Shown here: positions 5,304 to 8,324 of the stretch, in pieces | Layout of the letters: each line of letters opens with the position of its first letter | Numbering within the stretch: the first letter of the stretch is position 1 | From: Eubacterium sp. | GTDB taxonomy: Bacteria > Bacillota > Clostridia > Lachnospirales > CAG-274 | Reading direction: 5' to 3' | Length of the DNA stretch: 8,324 bases | Assembly (NCBI GenBank): GCA_020859645.1 | Contig: JAJBVU010000059.1 | Span: 1 to 8,324, forward strand | The notes under the pieces: generated by a model | What the model was told of the DNA's origin: nothing | Databases searched by the model: none | Seen by the model: the letters and a program-made list of their open reading frames with translations, nothing else | Made by a program: the position numbers and the translations under genes

Positions 5304-6872
5304 TTAAGCATAGTCTATGGCACGAGTTTCCCTAATCAAATTTACTTTAATCTTTCCCGGATATTCAAGCTCGTTATGAATTTTCTCGGCAATTTCTCTT
5401 GCCATAATCTTCATTCCGTCATCATCGACCTTATCGGGAACAATCATAATTCTCAGTTCTCTGCCTGCCTGAATGGCAAAGGATTTTTCGACCCCTTCAA
5501 ATGAATCCGCAATACCCTCTAATGATTCAAGTCTCTTAATATAAGACTCTAAGGTTTCACGTCTTGCGCCGGGTCTTGCGGCGGAAATAGCGTCCGCTGC
5601 CTGCACAAGCACTGCCGCAATACTCTCAGGCTCCACGTCTCCGTGGTGAGCCTCAACGGCATTTATAATAATCGGCGACTCTTTATATTTTCTGCAGAGG
5701 GCAACCCCCAGCTCAATATGTGAGCCGTCAACGTCATGGTCAATAGCCTTTCCTATATCGTGCAAAAGCCCTGCCCTTTTGGCAACAGCCGGGTCAATAC
5801 CCAGTTCAGCCGCCATAATTCCGCAAAGGTGGGCAACCTCCATAGAGTGTTTAAGCACGTTCTGACCGTAGCTGGTTCTGAATTTAAGCTTACCCAAAAG
5901 CCTTACAAGCTCAGGGTGAAGATTGTGAACGCCTGTTTCGAAGGTGGCTGTTTCGCCCTCTTCTTTAATATTCTGTTCAACCTCTTTTTTGGCTTTTTCA
6001 ACCATTTCTTCTATTCTTGCCGGGTGAACACGCCCGTCAATAATAAGCTTTTCAAGAGCAATTCTTGCAATTTCACGTCTCATAGCGTCAAAGCCCGAAA
6101 GTATAACCGCCTCGGGAGTATCGTCTATAATAAATTCGATACCCGTCAGAGACTCCAAAGCCCTGATGTTTCTGCCCTCTCTGCCGATAATTCTGCCCTT
6201 CATTTCGTCATTGGGCAGTGTAACCACGGAAACGGTGCTTTCCGCCACGTGGTCAACGGCGCAGCGCTGAATGGCGCTTGCAATAACCTCTCTTGCTTTC
6301 TTTTCACAGTCCTGTTTGATTTCTGAGTCATATTCCTTGATAAGCACAGCCTTTTCATGCTTTAAGTCATTTTCCAGCGACTGAAGAATTAAAGCCTTGG
6401 CTTCTTCTCTTGTCATGCCGGATACTCTTTCAAGCTCAGCCTGTCTGCCTGCAAGCAGCTCCTCGGCGGCTTTAAGCTTTTTATCGGCTGTTTCAAGCTT
6501 TTTAGTGAGCTGATCGCTTCTTTTGTCTAAAGAATCGGTCTTTCTGTCAAGGTTTTCTTCCTTCTGCTGAAGGCGCTTTTCCTGCCTTTGCAGTTCGTTT
6601 TTACGATCCCTGACTTCCTTTTCAAGCTCATTTTTGGTTTTCATGCTTTCTTCCTTGGCTTCAACAAGAATTTCCTTCTTTTTAGCCTCGGCATTCTTTT
6701 TTGCCTCAAGAATTATGCTCTCAGCCTCTTTTTCAGCAGAACCCATAACCGCCTCGGCGGTTCTTTTTCTCATAAAATATCCCACAGCGAAGCTTATTGC
6801 AACTGCCAGTAAAAAAATTACCACAATTGCTATAACAACGCCCGGAGATACGCCGAAAATTGTTGGTCGCAT
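5304..6872 (-). CDS. rny: Ribonuclease Y
   Basis: RNase Y is the membrane-bound endoribonuclease that starts bulk mRNA decay in Bacillota, working with other RNA-degrading proteins at the cell membrane. All expected parts are present in 522 residues, the usual length. One membrane helix spans about 9-33. A long charged coiled coil runs from about 36 to 195. The KH domain holds the GxxG loop in [15 protein letters not shown] (227-240). The HD domain has H342, the H371-D372 pair in LLHDIGK, H409-H410 and D427 in AADAIS, all metal-site positions, so the enzyme looks active. The C-terminal domain ends RAIDYA. ATG 6872 is used; AAGG lies 5 bases ahead, and a better AGGAGG lies 14 bases ahead, farther than ideal. 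The gene has its own promoter (7018-7046) and a lipoprotein gene 10 bp behind it. Confidence 0.97.
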   Translation of the reverse strand: MRPTIFGVSPGVVIAIVVIFLLAVAISFAVGYFMRKRTAEAVMGSAEKEAESIILEAKKNAEAKKKEILVEAKEESMKTKNELEKEVRDRKNELQRQEKRLQQKEENLDRKTDSLDKRSDQLTKKLETADKKLKAAEELLAGRQAELERVSGMTREEAKALILQSLENDLKHEKAVLIKEYDSEIKQDCEKKAREVIASAIQRCAVDHVAESTVSVVTLPNDEMKGRIIGREGRNIRALESLTGIEFIIDDTPEAVILSGFDAMRREIARIALEKLIIDGRVHPARIEEMVEKAKKEVEQNIKEEGETATFETGVHNLHPELVRLLGKLKFRTSYGQNVLKHSMEVAHLCGIMAAELGIDPAVAKRAGLLHDIGKAIDHDVDGSHIELGVALCRKYKESPIIINAVEAHHGDVEPESIAAVLVQAADAISAARPGARRETLESYIKRLESLEGIADSFEGVEKSFAIQAGRELRIMIVPDKVDDDGMKIMAREIAEKIHNELEYPGKIKVNLIRETRAIDYA

Positions 6873-6948
6873 AATAACCTTTCATACCTCCTTATTCAGT
6901 TTTCAATGTTCAAATATGTAAATTTTAATATTAATTAAGCACCATGTG

Positions 6949-6975
6949 TTCGGTTCTTAACGGCATTGAACCGAA
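6949..6975 (-). promoter_or_regulatory. Hairpin in the rny leader RNA
   Basis: Arms 6949-6956 and 6968-6975 (TTCGGTTC and GAACCGAA) pair over 8 bp with an 11-base loop. On the transcribed strand the T run comes before the stem rather than after it, so it is not a terminator. It lies in the predicted leader of about 138 bases between the start near 7011 and the rny ATG. One arm could instead pair with sequence beside the ribosome site, as described in the findings. Confidence 0.45.
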
Positions 6976-7017
6976 AAAATAGATAAAACATAATTATAAC
7001 AACACAGTACCTTTATT

Positions 7018-7046
7018 ATAATATACCATTTAAGACTTTCTGTCAA
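7018..7046 (-). promoter_or_regulatory. Promoter of rny
   Basis: On the minus strand, TTGACA (7046-7041) is followed by a 17-bp spacer and TATTAT (7023-7018), an almost perfect housekeeping promoter. Transcription would start near 7011. It lies 37 bp beyond the aminotransferase stop, and I see no hairpin terminator between that stop and this promoter, so some readthrough from the aminotransferase gene into rny is possible. Confidence 0.75.
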
Positions 7047-7082
7047 GTCCACAATGTTACATTTCATACAATCAAAAGGGGG

Positions 7083-8279
7083 TTAAATTTTTACTCCGTA
7101 TTCTGTTTTAACAAATTTTTCCCATGCGTCAAAGCTTCTTATAACCTTGTCGGTGTCTATGCAGTAAGCCATTCTGAAATAGCCGGGGCAGCAGAAGCCG
7201 TTTCCGGGAACGATTATAAGGTCATATTTTTTAGCCTTATTGCAGAAAGCGACTGCGTCATCCTCCAAAGCCTTGGGGAAAATATAGAAGGTACCCTGAG
7301 GTCTTACAACCTCAAAGCCTAAACTTACAAGCTTGTCGTAAATAAGGTTCATATTCTTCTCATAGACGGAAAGGTCGCTTGTTTTGTCTAAAACCTCGGC
7401 TACTGCAAGCTGAATGCAGGAAGCGGGGCAGTTATGACCGATACCTCTGCTTATCTGACCGAACATTACCGCCAGAATATCGCTGTCTGTACATCTTGGG
7501 CTTACGGCAACATAGCCTATTCTCTCACCGGGAAGACTCAGGCTCTTTGAAAATGAATAGCAGCTTAACGTATTGTCATAAAATTTGCTGATATAGGGGC
7601 ATTTAATTCCGTCAAACAAAATTTCTCTGTAAGGCTCATCGCTTATAATGAAAATATCGTGACCGTATTCCTTTTCCTTAGCCCTTAAAACGTCCGCAAG
7701 CTTTTTAACTGTCTCTTCAGAGTAAACACTGCCCGAGGGGTTGTTGGGGGTGTTGATTAAAACAGCGGTTACGTTGGGGTTTAAAACAGCTTCAAAGTCG
7801 TCAAAATTAATCTGGAAGCTGTTTGTATCAGGCTTTACTATTTTAAGAACAGCCCCTGTTTTTCCCACATATTCATAATATTCTGAGAAAAATGGCGCAA
7901 AAACAATAACCTCGTCCCCGGGCTTTGTTACGGATCTGAGAGCATGGGCAATAGCTCCGGCGGCTCCCGAGGTCATAAAAATGTGGTCAGCCTTGTAGTC
8001 CATATCAAATCTTTTGTTAAGACTTTCCGCAACAGCGGCTCTTACAGAGGGAATACCCAAAGAAGGGCTGTAGCCGTGAAGAGCAACAGGCTCTTTGTTC
8101 TGCAAAAAGTCAATGAGAGTTTCCGTAAACTCAGGTGCGCAGGGTACACTGGGGTTTCCCAAGCTGAAGTCAAAAACGTTTTCATAGCCTATCTGCTTTC
8201 CTCTTTCGGTGGCATATTCGCTTAATTCTCTTATGACGGATTTTCCGCCAAGCATTTTTTTATAGGTTTCGTTAATCAT
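7083..8279 (-). CDS. PLP-dependent class I/II aminotransferase
   Basis: This 398-residue cytosolic enzyme has the full fold type I aminotransferase pattern (aspartate aminotransferase superfamily) and should transfer an amino group between an amino acid and a 2-oxo acid. Visible elements: the substrate-side GYSPSLG (69-75), TSGAAGAI in the cofactor phosphate region (103-110), NTPNNPSG with N180 (176-183), SDEPY with D214 and Y217, the Schiff-base lysine K245 in SFSKSLSLPGERIGY, and R369 in GYFRMAYC, which binds the substrate carboxylate. All catalytic residues are present. The start MINETYKKMLGGKSVIRELSEY is characteristic of a clostridial subgroup. GGAC with AAAGGA lies about 8-10 bases before ATG 8279. 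The amino acid it uses cannot be read from the sequence: aspartate, alanine or an aromatic donor are all possible. Nothing nearby places it in a pathway. Confidence 0.93.
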   Translation of the reverse strand: MINETYKKMLGGKSVIRELSEYATERGKQIGYENVFDFSLGNPSVPCAPEFTETLIDFLQNKEPVALHGYSPSLGIPSVRAAVAESLNKRFDMDYKADHIFMTSGAAGAIAHALRSVTKPGDEVIVFAPFFSEYYEYVGKTGAVLKIVKPDTNSFQINFDDFEAVLNPNVTAVLINTPNNPSGSVYSEETVKKLADVLRAKEKEYGHDIFIISDEPYREILFDGIKCPYISKFYDNTLSCYSFSKSLSLPGERIGYVAVSPRCTDSDILAVMFGQISRGIGHNCPASCIQLAVAEVLDKTSDLSVYEKNMNLIYDKLVSLGFEVVRPQGTFYIFPKALEDDAVAFCNKAKKYDLIIVPGNGFCCPGYFRMAYCIDTDKVIRSFDAWEKFVKTEYGVKI

Positions 8280-8324
8280 ATGTATTTGTCCTTTCTATAT
8301 ATACTTAAATTTCAAGAATACCCC

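Noticed and set aside
5736..6326. Plus-strand 196-codon open frame inside rny
   Set aside because: It lies wholly opposite the conserved KH and HD coding region of RNase Y and reads as an antisense shadow without a start signal.
6830..6886. ATG at 6886-6884 directly after AGGAGG, upstream of the rny start
   Set aside because: It is only one base from AGGAGG, too close for initiation, and is out of frame with RNase Y; the family N-terminus fits ATG 6872.
8280..8324. Promoter of the aminotransferase gene (TTGAAA and TATATA)
   Set aside because: The two boxes are only 6 bases apart on the minus strand and the upstream region is cut off by the window edge.

Overview
The window looks like chromosomal DNA of an anaerobic, spore-forming Clostridia species (Bacillota). 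The reasons are an AT-leaning base composition, strong AGGAGG-type ribosome sites, a cotJABC spore-coat cluster, RNase Y, Gram-positive lipoprotein signals and a BspA-type leucine-rich-repeat secreted protein of the kind common in gut Clostridia. All eight protein genes I can support lie on the minus strand, so the transcription order runs from right to left. I cannot name a genus.

From the right: a class I/II PLP-dependent aminotransferase (7083-8279) is followed by a 210-bp gap. This gap holds a strong promoter (TTGACA-17-TATTAT) and a structured leader for rny, which encodes RNase Y (5304-6872). Next come two related secreted lipoproteins. The first starts 10 bp after the rny stop codon, and the second (4056-4607) lies behind a small hairpin that could lower its expression. 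A good terminator (3995-4022) ends this unit. The two lipoproteins share an ordered set of motifs and are diverged tandem duplicates of unknown function.

The cotJ cluster (2744-3811) encodes the CotJA, CotJB and CotJC spore-coat proteins. The genes overlap and are probably translationally coupled. cotJA has no credible start codon in front of its conserved N-terminal segment, which is the main coding anomaly here. A hairpin at 2651-2698 probably ends this operon.

The left part carries a 683-residue secreted LRR protein (373-2424) and, 17 bp behind its stop codon, a 49-residue peptide gene (206-355) whose N-terminus resembles the leader of a modified peptide. A terminator follows at 127-161. 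The LRR promoter region is the most interesting regulatory site: two overlapping divergent promoters sit exactly midway between two copies of a 15-bp sequence with a perfect palindromic core, 118 bp apart. At the left edge a strong promoter (3-31) points out of the window towards an unseen gene.

I see no rRNA, tRNA, CRISPR array, insertion sequence or phage gene. Most of the window is ordinary core genome. The candidates for something new are the LRR/peptide pair with its symmetric control region, and the lipoprotein pair attached to rny.
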